From positions 1 through 25,522 of the forward strand of contig JAVBPK010000045.1 of the NCBI GenBank assembly GCA_031549625.1: DNA of 25,522 bases, given 5' to 3'. Source of the DNA: JAISXK01 sp031549625 (lineage in GTDB: Bacteria > Bacillota > Clostridia > Christensenellales > CAG-138). Shown one piece after another: positions 16,377 through 23,720 of the stretch (the first letter of the stretch is position 1; each line of letters opens with the position of its first letter). Position numbers and translations under genes: made by a program. The notes below the pieces were generated by a model. That model did no database searches. It saw only the letters and a list, made by a program, of their open reading frames with translations, and was not told where the DNA came from.

Positions 16377-16476
16377 GAAAATACAGGAATAAATTTGGAC
16401 GTTTGCCTGCGAATGCCGAAAAAAGCGGCGGCGCAAACGCAACGGACAAGCGCAGGAAACAAAGGAAGGGCATCGT

Positions 16477-17910
16477 TTGGCAGGCAATAAGGCAAGAGGC
16501 GGCGATAAATTTGGCGGCACACGCATATACGCGCCCACGCATCAGGGTGAAAAACCGCGTGGGCCTGAAAGTGTGCCCGCAAAATCCCCAAAACCATCAC
16601 GGCCGAAGCATGTGACGCCCACTAGTCAACTGGACTTGACAGACGATGATACGTTACTGGAATACGTCGGGGCGGGCATCCGCGTGATGGAACGCCAGCC
16701 GGGCGACGCGCCGAAAAAAAGCAGTGGCAAGGCGTCTGCAAAGCGCCTGAATTCCACATCGCAGCCGCAGGCCAAAGACCGCCGGCATGCGGCGCCGTCA
16801 AAGGCCTCCGCCGCCGGAGTATCCGAGGGCAATGGCGGGCACGCTGCAAACGCTCAAAAGCCCAACGCGAAAAGCAAACAGGCGCAGCCAAAAAAGAAAG
16901 CGCCGGCCGGCAAAAAATCGGGCAGTTATGCCAGCATTCACAGGATTGAGCCCATCAAAGATCCTGAAGAGGCCCCAGTGCCGCAAAAACCAAAAGAACC
17001 CATGGACGGCAAACGGATAATTGCGCTGGGCATTTTGATTGTCGCACTCATAGGTTTGCTGCTGGCCGCTTATTTTATGTTTCTTGTAGAAAATATCGAA
17101 GTGGAAGGCAATGAACGCTATTCTGCGCAAAGCATAGTGGAGATGTCGGGTCTGCTTATGGGCAGGCATATGTTGTTCGTAAATGAAACCAAGGCAAAAG
17201 AAGGCATCGAACAAAACCCGTATATCCAGGTGGTGAGCATAGAACGTGAACTGCCGCGCACATTGCGCATAACGGTAGAAGAGCGCAAAGAGATGGCGGT
17301 CATATCTGTGCAGGGATATGACGTGGTGATCGACAGCAAAGGCCATGTGCTTTCCATAGGCGCGGCGCAAAGCACGACAGGGCTCATACACATCATAGGC
17401 ATTTCTCAGCTGGGCTTTCAGGTGAATCAGCCATTGGGACCGGGCAGCGATATGCAGGTCAAGGCGCTGATGGCCTTGCTGGAACAGTTGGACACCCACA
17501 ACCTAAATGCGGAAGTTTCCGGCATCGACTTATCAAACCCGCTGCGGCTTACCATGCAAACGGTGGAAGGCGTAACGGTCGTGTTGGGGCAGGCGGACAA
17601 CCTTTCCGACAAGATGGATTGGCTGCGTGAAACGCTGCCATCCCTGCGAGCGGGAAATATAACCAACGGTACTTTGGATGTGAGCGCTAAGGGTGGGGCG
17701 ATTTATTCGCCGCCCGCTTCTGCCGTGCCGCCTGTGCAGCAAGGAGATGAACGGGATACCGGCTTGGCCGGCCCTGCGGATGGCGGCGCGGGCGGGGAGC
17801 CGACAGTCACGCCGGACTCATCACCCGGCCCAACGCCAAACATAACGCCGCCTTCCACGCCGAATGCGACGGCAACGCCAAACAGAGGCGGCGACGGATA
17901 CAGTGGCTAA
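16477..17910 (+). CDS. divIB: Cell division protein DivIB/FtsQ
   Basis: DivIB/FtsQ is a bitopic divisome protein that joins FtsL and DivIC. The 477-residue product has a long disordered cytoplasmic part (1-180) rich in Lys, Ala, Pro and Ser, one membrane segment (about 181-204), then a POTRA domain beginning VENIEVEGNERYSAQSI and the FtsQ domain with ELPRTLRITVEER. A Pro/Thr/Gly-rich tail of about 60 residues ends it. Translation starts at TTG 16477, with AAAGGAAGGG ending 6 nt upstream. Its position before ftsA fits. Both the N-terminal part and the tail are longer than in Bacillus DivIB. Confidence 0.92.
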   Translation: MAGNKARGGDKFGGTRIYAPTHQGEKPRGPESVPAKSPKPSRPKHVTPTSQLDLTDDDTLLEYVGAGIRVMERQPGDAPKKSSGKASAKRLNSTSQPQAKDRRHAAPSKASAAGVSEGNGGHAANAQKPNAKSKQAQPKKKAPAGKKSGSYASIHRIEPIKDPEEAPVPQKPKEPMDGKRIIALGILIVALIGLLLAAYFMFLVENIEVEGNERYSAQSIVEMSGLLMGRHMLFVNETKAKEGIEQNPYIQVVSIERELPRTLRITVEERKEMAVISVQGYDVVIDSKGHVLSIGAAQSTTGLIHIIGISQLGFQVNQPLGPGSDMQVKALMALLEQLDTHNLNAEVSGIDLSNPLRLTMQTVEGVTVVLGQADNLSDKMDWLRETLPSLRAGNITNGTLDVSAKGGAIYSPPASAVPPVQQGDERDTGLAGPADGGAGGEPTVTPDSSPGPTPNITPPSTPNATATPNRGGDGYSG

Positions 17911-17951
17911 AAGGAAAAATAAAGACGAAGGCGCTCCATAAAAATACAGCC

Positions 17952-17990
17952 GTTTTACATGCTGAAAAGCGCGTGTGAAGCACGTAAAAC
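17952..17990. other. Stem-loop between divIB and ftsA
   Basis: A 12-position stem with one mismatch (17952-17963/17979-17990) and a 15-nt loop. No T-run follows, so termination is doubtful; it may be an operator or transcript-stabilising hairpin. Confidence 0.4.
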
Positions 17991-18071
17991 AGGGGAAAAT
18001 GCCGTAAACAGCGCAAAAATGGCCTCCATCAGAAGAAAAAAAGGAAAATTTGCAGAAGATGTAGTGTATAG

Positions 18072-18103
18072 TTGCGTGACACCTACTAAATATGGTATAT
18101 TAT
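18072..18103 (+). promoter_or_regulatory. Putative promoter of ftsA-ftsZ
   Basis: Two overlapping readings exist: TTGCGT (18072-18077) with 18 bp to TATATT (18096-18101), or GTGACA (18076-18081) with 16 bp to TATTAT (18098-18103). The second -35 equals the hexamer of the mraZ promoter. The surrounding DNA is AT-rich, unlike the genes on either side. Confidence 0.55.
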
Positions 18104-18131
18104 ACATAACTATTTTCTTTTTTTAACGAAC

Positions 18132-19334
18132 GTGGAGATGTGGGGGTATGCGAGCTTGAAGCACGCAGTCGTATTGGATATTGGAAGCTCCAAAATAGTG
18201 AGCTTATGTGCCGGTCGGGTAGGCGCGGACGGGCTAAAGGTATACGGGGCGGATATTCGCAATTATGCCGGGTACCGGTTTGGCCGGTTTCGCGATATTG
18301 AAAATTTGCAGCGCGCTATAGTCGAAAGTTTGCGGGCCACAGAACGCGAATGCGGGTTTCGGTTGCGTGAAGTAACCATTTCCGTGCCGGCCCCGTTTAC
18401 AGAACTTAAACTTTCGTCTGGCATGATCGAATTTCCAAGCCAGCCAAAACGCATAACTGGCGCAGATATCGACATGCTAATGAATACATCCTTGCATGGC
18501 GACGCGATGGATGGTTGCTGCCTCATTCACAGCACGCCCTATTCCTACATGCTGGATGGCATCAAGCGCCCTGATTTGCCGCAAGACGCGGTTACGTCCA
18601 GGTTAGAAGCGGATATCTCGCATGTATATGTGCAGAATTTGTTTTTGGAGCCGGTGCGCGAAGCCATCAAACAAGCGGGTATGTATCCGGGGGTTTGCAT
18701 CAGCGCCGCGTTAGCCCAGGCACTTATGCTCATTCCGGAAAAAGCGAGGCAAACACCGGCGGTGCTGTTAGACGTAGGCTACATGCATACGGATGTGGTA
18801 GCGGTGCTGCAGTCGGCCATCATCGGTCAAGATAGCGTGGAGGCCGGCGGCTACCACTTTGCTTCCGATCTCGCGTATGGTCTGAGCGTGCCGGTTTCGG
18901 TGGCGGAACAGGCGAAGCGGCGCTACACCTTCCTCGAAGATTATCAGGACAGCGTGGAGTTGCTGCGAACGCCGGATGGCAGCAGGAGCGTGCCGCGTGC
19001 CGAAATCCAATATATGCTGGAGGAACGGGCAAAAGAGCTTTGCTTCATGATAGACGATGCCATGCATGAACTCAGAGTCCCACTGGGCAGCGAAACCGTG
19101 TTATACTTAACTGGTGGCGGTATTGCGATGATGCGTGGCAGCAGGGAATACCTCGAAGAGATGCTCGGCATGCCGGTAAAAAAAGATATGCCTTGGATGC
19201 CTCGCATGAATTCGCCAAACTATGCCAGTGTTTTTGGCACGCTGGAATTCATCCTGCATGCCGGCGGGGAAACAGCGTTGCAACCACTAGAAAGTAGCGT
19301 ATTGCGGCGCGTTAAAGATTTTTTTGTGAAATAG
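18132..19334 (+). CDS. ftsA: Cell division protein FtsA
   Basis: FtsA is an actin-like ATPase that tethers FtsZ to the membrane. The product has the phosphate-1 loop VVLDIGSSK, a 1C-like segment (VTISVPAPFTELKLSSGMIEF), and a C-terminal amphipathic helix SSVLRRVKDFFVK that serves as membrane anchor. Phosphate-2 reads LLDVGYMHTD, lacking the usual GGGT run. The start is uncertain: GTG 18132 and ATG 18138 lack a well-placed ribosome site, while TTG 18156 follows GGGGG by 9 nt and would give a family-like N-terminus (MKHAVVLDIG). The longest form, 400 residues, is reported. ftsZ begins 36 bp downstream. Confidence 0.9.
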   Translation: MEMWGYASLKHAVVLDIGSSKIVSLCAGRVGADGLKVYGADIRNYAGYRFGRFRDIENLQRAIVESLRATERECGFRLREVTISVPAPFTELKLSSGMIEFPSQPKRITGADIDMLMNTSLHGDAMDGCCLIHSTPYSYMLDGIKRPDLPQDAVTSRLEADISHVYVQNLFLEPVREAIKQAGMYPGVCISAALAQALMLIPEKARQTPAVLLDVGYMHTDVVAVLQSAIIGQDSVEAGGYHFASDLAYGLSVPVSVAEQAKRRYTFLEDYQDSVELLRTPDGSRSVPRAEIQYMLEERAKELCFMIDDAMHELRVPLGSETVLYLTGGGIAMMRGSREYLEEMLGMPVKKDMPWMPRMNSPNYASVFGTLEFILHAGGETALQPLESSVLRRVKDFFVK

Positions 19335-19370
19335 CGGCTCATCCGAGCGCTCGCTGAAGGGGGATACGAA

Positions 19371-20618
19371 ATGTTTGAAATCGATATCGAGAGCGGCCAA
19401 TTTGCGCAAATCAAAGTGGTGGGCGTGGGCGGTGCTGGCAACAATGCCGTCAATCGAATGATACAATATGGCTTGCGAGGCGTTGAGTTTATCGCCGTCA
19501 ATACGGACAAGCAGGCATTATATCTTTCGCGCGCCAATCAGAAAATACAAATTGGCGAAAAGCTGACGAAAGGGCTTGGCGCGGGAGCGGATCCCGAAAT
19601 CGGCCGCAAGGCAGCTGAAGAAAATCACGACCAAATAGCCGAAGCGCTCAAAGGCGCGGATCTCGTATTCATAACGGCGGGCATGGGTGGTGGCACGGGC
19701 ACGGGCGCAGCCCCCATCGTGGCGGATTGCGCGAAGCAAATGGGCATCCTGACGGTCGGCGTTGTAACGCGCCCGTTCAAGTTCGAAGGCAAAGTCCGCT
19801 CCAGAAACGCCGAAATGGGCATTCAAAACCTCAAACCGGCCGTCGATACGCTCATTACCATTCCAAACGACAGGCTGCTGGACGTAGTAAAATCCTCCAG
19901 CCTTATGGACGCGCTGCGGGTGGCGGACGATGTTTTGCGTCAGGGCATACAGGGCATCAGCGATTTAATAGCGGTGCCGAGCATGATAAACCTCGACTTT
20001 GCCGATGTCAAGTCTGTCATGAAAGAAAAAGGCATGGCGCACATGGGCATAGGTTCGGCATCGGGAGATAAACGCGCGCTGGAAGCGGCGCGTCAGGCGG
20101 TAGAGAGCCCGCTGCTCGAAACCACCATAAATGGCGCAAAGGGCGTGCTCATGAATATCACCGGCGGCCCGGATCTGGGTCTGATGGAGGTCAACGAGGC
20201 CGCGGAGCTCATTCAGGCCACCGCCGATCCGGATGCAAACATCATCTGGGGCGCGGGCATAGACGACGAAATGGGCGACAGTTTGCGCATCACGGTTATC
20301 GCCACAGGCTTTGACAGTGTGCCTTCGGCGGCGGATATACCGCCGCAGCAACCAAGGCAGCGCCTTACGGTACGCGACGTGCGTGAACCGCTGAACAGCG
20401 TGCTGAAAGAGCCGCAAATGCCGCAAATGCCGTGGCAAAACTCTTCACGGCCGCAGGCTGCGCAACCGCAGCCGCAGCCGCAGATGGGCGGCGTAGTATT
20501 ACAGCCCCATGCGATAGAAGATTTAGAAAACGAAGAGCCGCCGCGCGTATATGTACCGCGGGACAAGCATAGCAACCTTGACGTCCCAAGCTTTTTGCGC
20601 AACAGGGACCTTGATTAG
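19371..20618 (+). CDS. ftsZ: Cell division GTPase FtsZ
   Basis: FtsZ is the tubulin homologue that polymerises into the division ring. The 415-residue product has the nucleotide-binding start VVGVGGAGNNAVNRM, the tubulin signature GGGTGTG (106-112), the T7 loop NLDFAD that completes the GTPase site of the next subunit, a variable Pro/Gln-rich linker, and the C-terminal peptide DVPSFLRNRD that binds FtsA and other partners. The ATG follows GAAGGGGGA. It is the last dcw gene; a hairpin follows the stop. Confidence 0.98.
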   Translation: MFEIDIESGQFAQIKVVGVGGAGNNAVNRMIQYGLRGVEFIAVNTDKQALYLSRANQKIQIGEKLTKGLGAGADPEIGRKAAEENHDQIAEALKGADLVFITAGMGGGTGTGAAPIVADCAKQMGILTVGVVTRPFKFEGKVRSRNAEMGIQNLKPAVDTLITIPNDRLLDVVKSSSLMDALRVADDVLRQGIQGISDLIAVPSMINLDFADVKSVMKEKGMAHMGIGSASGDKRALEAARQAVESPLLETTINGAKGVLMNITGGPDLGLMEVNEAAELIQATADPDANIIWGAGIDDEMGDSLRITVIATGFDSVPSAADIPPQQPRQRLTVRDVREPLNSVLKEPQMPQMPWQNSSRPQAAQPQPQPQMGGVVLQPHAIEDLENEEPPRVYVPRDKHSNLDVPSFLRNRDLD

Positions 20619-20652
20619 TGACTCATAAAGCGCGGTTTAGGTAAACCTGTCG

Positions 20653-20680
20653 GGGTTTGTGGGATATCTCCCGCAAACCC
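20653..20680 (+). terminator. Probable hairpin terminator after ftsZ
   Basis: A 12-bp stem with one G-T pair (20653-20664/20669-20680) has a 4-nt loop. It is GC-rich and lies 35 nt after ftsZ, but only two T residues follow, so termination may be weak. A second hairpin, 20715-20720/20728-20733, follows. Confidence 0.5.
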
Positions 20681-20860
20681 TTCAAAGCGCCCAGCCCCGC
20701 TGGAAGCCCATTCCCATGCCGAATATGGGCATGAACGTTTCTCCAAAAACTTACCTATACCATAGGGGCTTTTTCCATTCTACATGCTTGGAATTATGCC
20801 CGTTTTTTGTGCTTCGGGAGGTTATAAGCCTTTCCGGCGCCACACGCATTTTATAGTCAT

Positions 20861-20907
20861 TTGTGTTCTGTCTATTTATGATATACAATTATTACTGTAA
20901 TTACAGT
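20861..20907 (+). promoter_or_regulatory. Promoter of the DUF1538-PII pair with palindromic operator candidate
   Basis: TTGTGT (20861-20866), 17 bp, then TACAAT (20884-20889) form a SigA-like promoter. The perfect 14-bp palindrome ACTGTAATTACAGT (20894-20907) covers the expected start site, so a bound repressor would block transcription. The regulator is unknown. Confidence 0.55.
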
Positions 20908-20964
20908 GTGGCTGCTTATATAAATGGCAGCAATAAAAATCAAAACATAAATCTGAGGTAAATA

Positions 20965-22488
20965 GTGAAGAAAAAACTGAAAAAAAGTACATATGAAGCA
21001 CTTTCATCAGTTTTACCTATTGTGATTATTGTTTGTGGCTTGAGCCTGTTTATTTCACCTATGCCGGTAGGAACACTCGTGCTCTTTTTAGCAGGTTCAG
21101 TTTTACTGATATTTGGCATGGGGTTATTTACGATGGGCGCCGATATAGCCATGATTCCTCTAGGAGAAGACATTGGCGTGAGTATGACAAAGACCAAGAA
21201 ACTTCTGCTTGTGGGTATTGTGAGTTTTGCTATGGGGGTTGTTATAACTATAGCCGAGCCGGATTTGCAGGTTCTAGCGCAGCTTGTGCCCGGCGTACCA
21301 AATTTCACGCTGGTTTTGGCAGTTGCCGGTGGTGTAGGGATTTTTCTGCTTTTTGCCATATTTCGAATTTTATTTAGAATAAAACTTTCGTATATGCTGA
21401 TTATCAGCTATTTTATCGCAGTGGCGCTGTCTGTTTTTGCTCCGGCAAATTTTGTGGCAGTTGCATTTGATTCTGGGGGCGTCACTACCGGGCCGATTAC
21501 CGTTCCATTCATTTTGGCTATGGGCCTTGGGCTTGCGTCAATCCGCAGTGATAAAGAATCAGGAGATGACAGTTTTGGATTGGTAGCTCTATGTAGCATC
21601 GGTCCGATTTTAGCAGTGCTGATTTTGGGCATTTGCTATCATCCGGAAAACTTAGACTATGTTCCGCCCGTTATGCCAAATATTGTGATTACCCACGATG
21701 TTACCATCGAATTTCTCAATAATATCCCGCATTTTTTTGTAGAGGTTTCGAAGTCTCTTTGGCCAATACTCGTAATGCTGATACTGTTTCAGTTAATTAC
21801 GAAACGCTACCATAAACTTCAGTTTCTTCGTGTTCTTGTGGGCCTGATTTATACTTTTGTCGGTCTTGTTATGTTTATGACAGGGGTAAATGTCGGATTC
21901 ATTCCTATGGGGCATATTCTGGGAGCAGATTTGGTTTCCGGATCAGCAAAGTGGCTGTTGATACCGCTTGGCGCTTTAATTGGATACTTTATTGTCGCGG
22001 CTGAACCTGCCGTGCATGTTTTAAAAAAGCAGGTTGAGGAAGTTTCGTTTGGCGCTATCCCCGGATCGGTGGTGCAACGGTTCCTGTCAATTGGCGTTGC
22101 TTTTGCTTTAGCTATATCAATGCTTAGAGTTCTTACCGGCATCTCGATTTACTGGTTCTTGATTCCAGGTTATATTGCCGCAATAGTGCTAACTAGGTTC
22201 GTCCCCAAGCTTTACATAGGGATCGCTTTTGACTCCGGGGGCGTTGTCAGCGGCCCTATGACCTCTACTTTTCTGCTTCCATTTGTGATTGGTGCCTGCA
22301 TGAATCCTGAAAGAATTATGGTCGACGCGTTTGGCTTGGTTGCGATGGTTGCACTGACTCCATTGATTGCTATACAGCTTATGGGTATATCCTACAAGAA
22401 GAAAATGTTACAGACAGCAGAGGTAGATCTGGTGGAAGATCAAAGTGACGAGATTATTGAGTATGGGGAGACGGATGGCAATGAATGA
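20965..22488 (+). CDS. Tandem DUF1538 integral membrane protein, putative transporter or channel
   Basis: The 507-residue protein is almost wholly hydrophobic with about 12 or more membrane segments and matches my knowledge of the DUF1538 family, whose substrate is unknown. It is an internal duplication: blocks of the first half recur in the second, namely GADIAMIPLG / NVGFIPMG, AEPDLQVL / AEPAVHVL, AFDSGGV (FDSGG 168-172 and 422-426) each followed by GP and T, and FGLVA followed by an Ile-rich helix. The conserved polar FDSGG pairs in membrane regions suggest a transport path. Start is GTG 20965 with GAGGT 5 nt upstream. It overlaps the PII-like gene, implying a shared complex. Codon use is more AT-rich than in the dcw genes. 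Confidence 0.82.
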   Translation: MKKKLKKSTYEALSSVLPIVIIVCGLSLFISPMPVGTLVLFLAGSVLLIFGMGLFTMGADIAMIPLGEDIGVSMTKTKKLLLVGIVSFAMGVVITIAEPDLQVLAQLVPGVPNFTLVLAVAGGVGIFLLFAIFRILFRIKLSYMLIISYFIAVALSVFAPANFVAVAFDSGGVTTGPITVPFILAMGLGLASIRSDKESGDDSFGLVALCSIGPILAVLILGICYHPENLDYVPPVMPNIVITHDVTIEFLNNIPHFFVEVSKSLWPILVMLILFQLITKRYHKLQFLRVLVGLIYTFVGLVMFMTGVNVGFIPMGHILGADLVSGSAKWLLIPLGALIGYFIVAAEPAVHVLKKQVEEVSFGAIPGSVVQRFLSIGVAFALAISMLRVLTGISIYWFLIPGYIAAIVLTRFVPKLYIGIAFDSGGVVSGPMTSTFLLPFVIGACMNPERIMVDAFGLVAMVALTPLIAIQLMGISYKKKMLQTAEVDLVEDQSDEIIEYGETDGNE

Positions 22489-23209
22489 TAATGAAAAGAC
22501 TTTGCATATCGTGCCCAAAATTCTGACCATTATTGTTGATCGGGACAAAAGTGATCAGCTGTTCAACATATTGTATGGGAAGCAAATTATTTTTCAATAC
22601 AAATGCAATGCGATGGGAACTGCCACCTCCAACATATTGAAAACGTTTGGCTTGTCAGGAACAAAGAAAATAATATGCGTCTGCATAGTTCCATCGTTTA
22701 AATCTAGCCAACTGCTTGCCATAATTGCGGAGAGCATGGAAATTGTAAAACCGGGCAATGGCATAGCGTTTCTGATTCCTATTACAAGCGTAGGCGCAGC
22801 TGTTTCAAATTCGTTTGATACACTTTTCGCCGATTATATAGAAAGGTTGCAGGAATATATGATAAATAGCATAGAGAAAAGTTATAGCGAAACACAGTTT
22901 GAGCTGGTGTTGACCGTGGTGAATCAGGGTTACAGCGATGCTGTTATGGAAGCGGCGCGCTCGTCGGGCGCAAAAGGCGGAACCATTATCAACGCCAGGC
23001 AGACAGGTATTGACGAGGCGGTAAAGTTTTTCGGAATTTCACTTCAATCTGAAAAAGAGATTATCTCTATCGTAATTCCGAAAGAGCAAAAGAAAGAACT
23101 CATGCAGGCTATCAACAAGAAATGCGGCTTAGCAACAGACGCAAAAGGGATTACTATTTCAATACCTCTTGATGATTGTGTAGGAATTACCTCTACTGAA
23201 GCACGTTGA
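22475..23209 (+). CDS. Tandem PII-like signalling protein, partner of DUF1538 protein
   Basis: The 244-residue cytoplasmic protein looks like two PII-like (GlnB-fold) domains in one chain. The second (about 138-236) is clear: FELVLTVVNQGYSDAVMEAA, GAKGGTIINARQTG, KEIISIVIPKE and a closing GITISIPLDDCVGI, as in P-II family regulator proteins. The first (about 12-110) keeps the same layout in weaker form: ILTIIVDRDKSDQLF, an MGTATS loop, KKIICVCIVP and GIAFLIPITSVGA. PII proteins bind nucleotides and switch transporters or enzymes; the ligand here is unknown. ATG 22475 (GGGGAG 4 nt upstream) overlaps the DUF1538 stop by 14 nt; ATG 22481 is an alternative. Confidence 0.8.
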   Translation: MAMNDNEKTLHIVPKILTIIVDRDKSDQLFNILYGKQIIFQYKCNAMGTATSNILKTFGLSGTKKIICVCIVPSFKSSQLLAIIAESMEIVKPGNGIAFLIPITSVGAAVSNSFDTLFADYIERLQEYMINSIEKSYSETQFELVLTVVNQGYSDAVMEAARSSGAKGGTIINARQTGIDEAVKFFGISLQSEKEIISIVIPKEQKKELMQAINKKCGLATDAKGITISIPLDDCVGITSTEAR

Positions 23210-23245
23210 CTCCGGATATCGCTATTAATAGCCAATATGAAATAC

Positions 23246-23279
23246 CCACCGGTTTAGCTAAGCCGGTGGATATTTTTTT
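23246..23279 (+). terminator. Intrinsic terminator of the DUF1538-PII operon
   Basis: CCACCGG (23246-23252) pairs with CCGGTGG (23263-23269), and the stem extends inward by a G-T and A-T pairs. ATA and seven T residues follow. It lies 36 nt after the PII-like stop and isolates this operon from the spoVA genes. Confidence 0.9.
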
Positions 23280-23289
23280 CAGGAAAATA

Positions 23290-23320
23290 GCATGAAAACG
23301 CAGGCAAGCTTGTGAAAATG
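23290..23320 (+). promoter_or_regulatory. Candidate forespore (SigF/SigG-like) promoter of the spoVA operon
   Basis: GCATG (23290-23294) fits the forespore -35; 16 nt later TGTGAAAATG (23311-23320) partly fits the SigF -10. A SigG-like CATGATA is at 23324-23330 but lacks a -35 at the right distance. No SigA promoter stands out, and spoVA is forespore-expressed in Bacillus. Confidence 0.35.
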
Positions 23321-23395
23321 CAACATGATAGAAAATAAACGTGATAAAACACGAAAAGCTGCACATCCTATTCAATAAAAGAGGAGGTGAGCAAT

Positions 23396-23578
23396 TTGGT
23401 TCGAAAGCGTTTTATTTGGCTTTTGTTCATATTGTTTTTTACCATATTGGCGACTTTGGTGGTGCTGAAAATAGCGGCGGGCACGCCCAAAAAGCAGACA
23501 GCATATAAGGGCGCACGGCTGGTAATGGAAAATAAAAGGCAGGAAACATCATGTGTAGTGAGGAGAACGAGGTTATGA
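23396..23578 (+). CDS. Small membrane protein at head of spoVA operon, unknown
   Basis: I do not recognise this 60-residue product. A basic start (VRKR) leads into one hydrophobic membrane segment (about residues 6-27) and a basic soluble tail, so it is predicted to be a single-pass membrane protein. TTG 23396 lies 8 nt after the strong site GAGGAGG (23381-23387); the in-frame GTG at 23387 overlaps that site and is less likely. Its stop overlaps the next small ORF as ATGA. Its place suggests co-expression with spoVA in the forespore. Confidence 0.6.
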   Translation: MVRKRFIWLLFILFFTILATLVVLKIAAGTPKKQTAYKGARLVMENKRQETSCVVRRTRL

Positions 23579-23718
23579 GGGCAAATGGATATTTGAATAT
23601 CCCTGCGGCGGATCTCAACGGCAATGCGGGAAATTTAGGGCCGGGTGAAAAAGAACAGCGTTACTATCCATACAGAGAAAAGCTGAGGCAGCTGCGCAAT
23701 GCAGGGGAAGGAAAATAA
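23575..23718 (+). CDS. Small soluble ORF upstream of spoVAC, unknown
   Basis: This frame encodes 47 residues with a central NIPAADLNGNAGNLGPGEKEQ region and a basic, tyrosine-rich end (YYPYREKLRQLR). It has no membrane segment and matches no family I know. The ATG at 23575 overlaps the upstream stop and follows GAGGAGA; ATG 23551 in the same frame, after AGGAAA, is an alternative that adds 8 residues. The stop is 2 nt before the spoVAC start, so the genes are tightly packed, which favours a real gene. Confidence 0.55.
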   Translation: MRANGYLNIPAADLNGNAGNLGPGEKEQRYYPYREKLRQLRNAGEGK

Positions 23719-23720
23719 GA

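Larger units (their letters stand above)
20619..20964. other. 346-nt non-coding gap, composition boundary
   Basis: The gap between ftsZ and the DUF1538 gene holds two hairpins at its left end and a promoter with a palindrome at its right. A frame of 65 codons at 20659 has no ribosome site or recognisable protein. Sequence turns from GC-rich to AT-rich inside this gap. Confidence 0.6.

Noticed and set aside
15407..16600. 397-codon frame on the minus strand opposite murA
   Set aside because: Long open frames opposite GC-rich genes are common. The protein is rich in Arg, Ala, His and Tyr without any family pattern, and murA on the other strand is certain.
20659..20856. 65-codon frame after ftsZ
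   Set aside because: It runs through the terminator hairpins, has no ribosome site and shows no protein-like conservation pattern.
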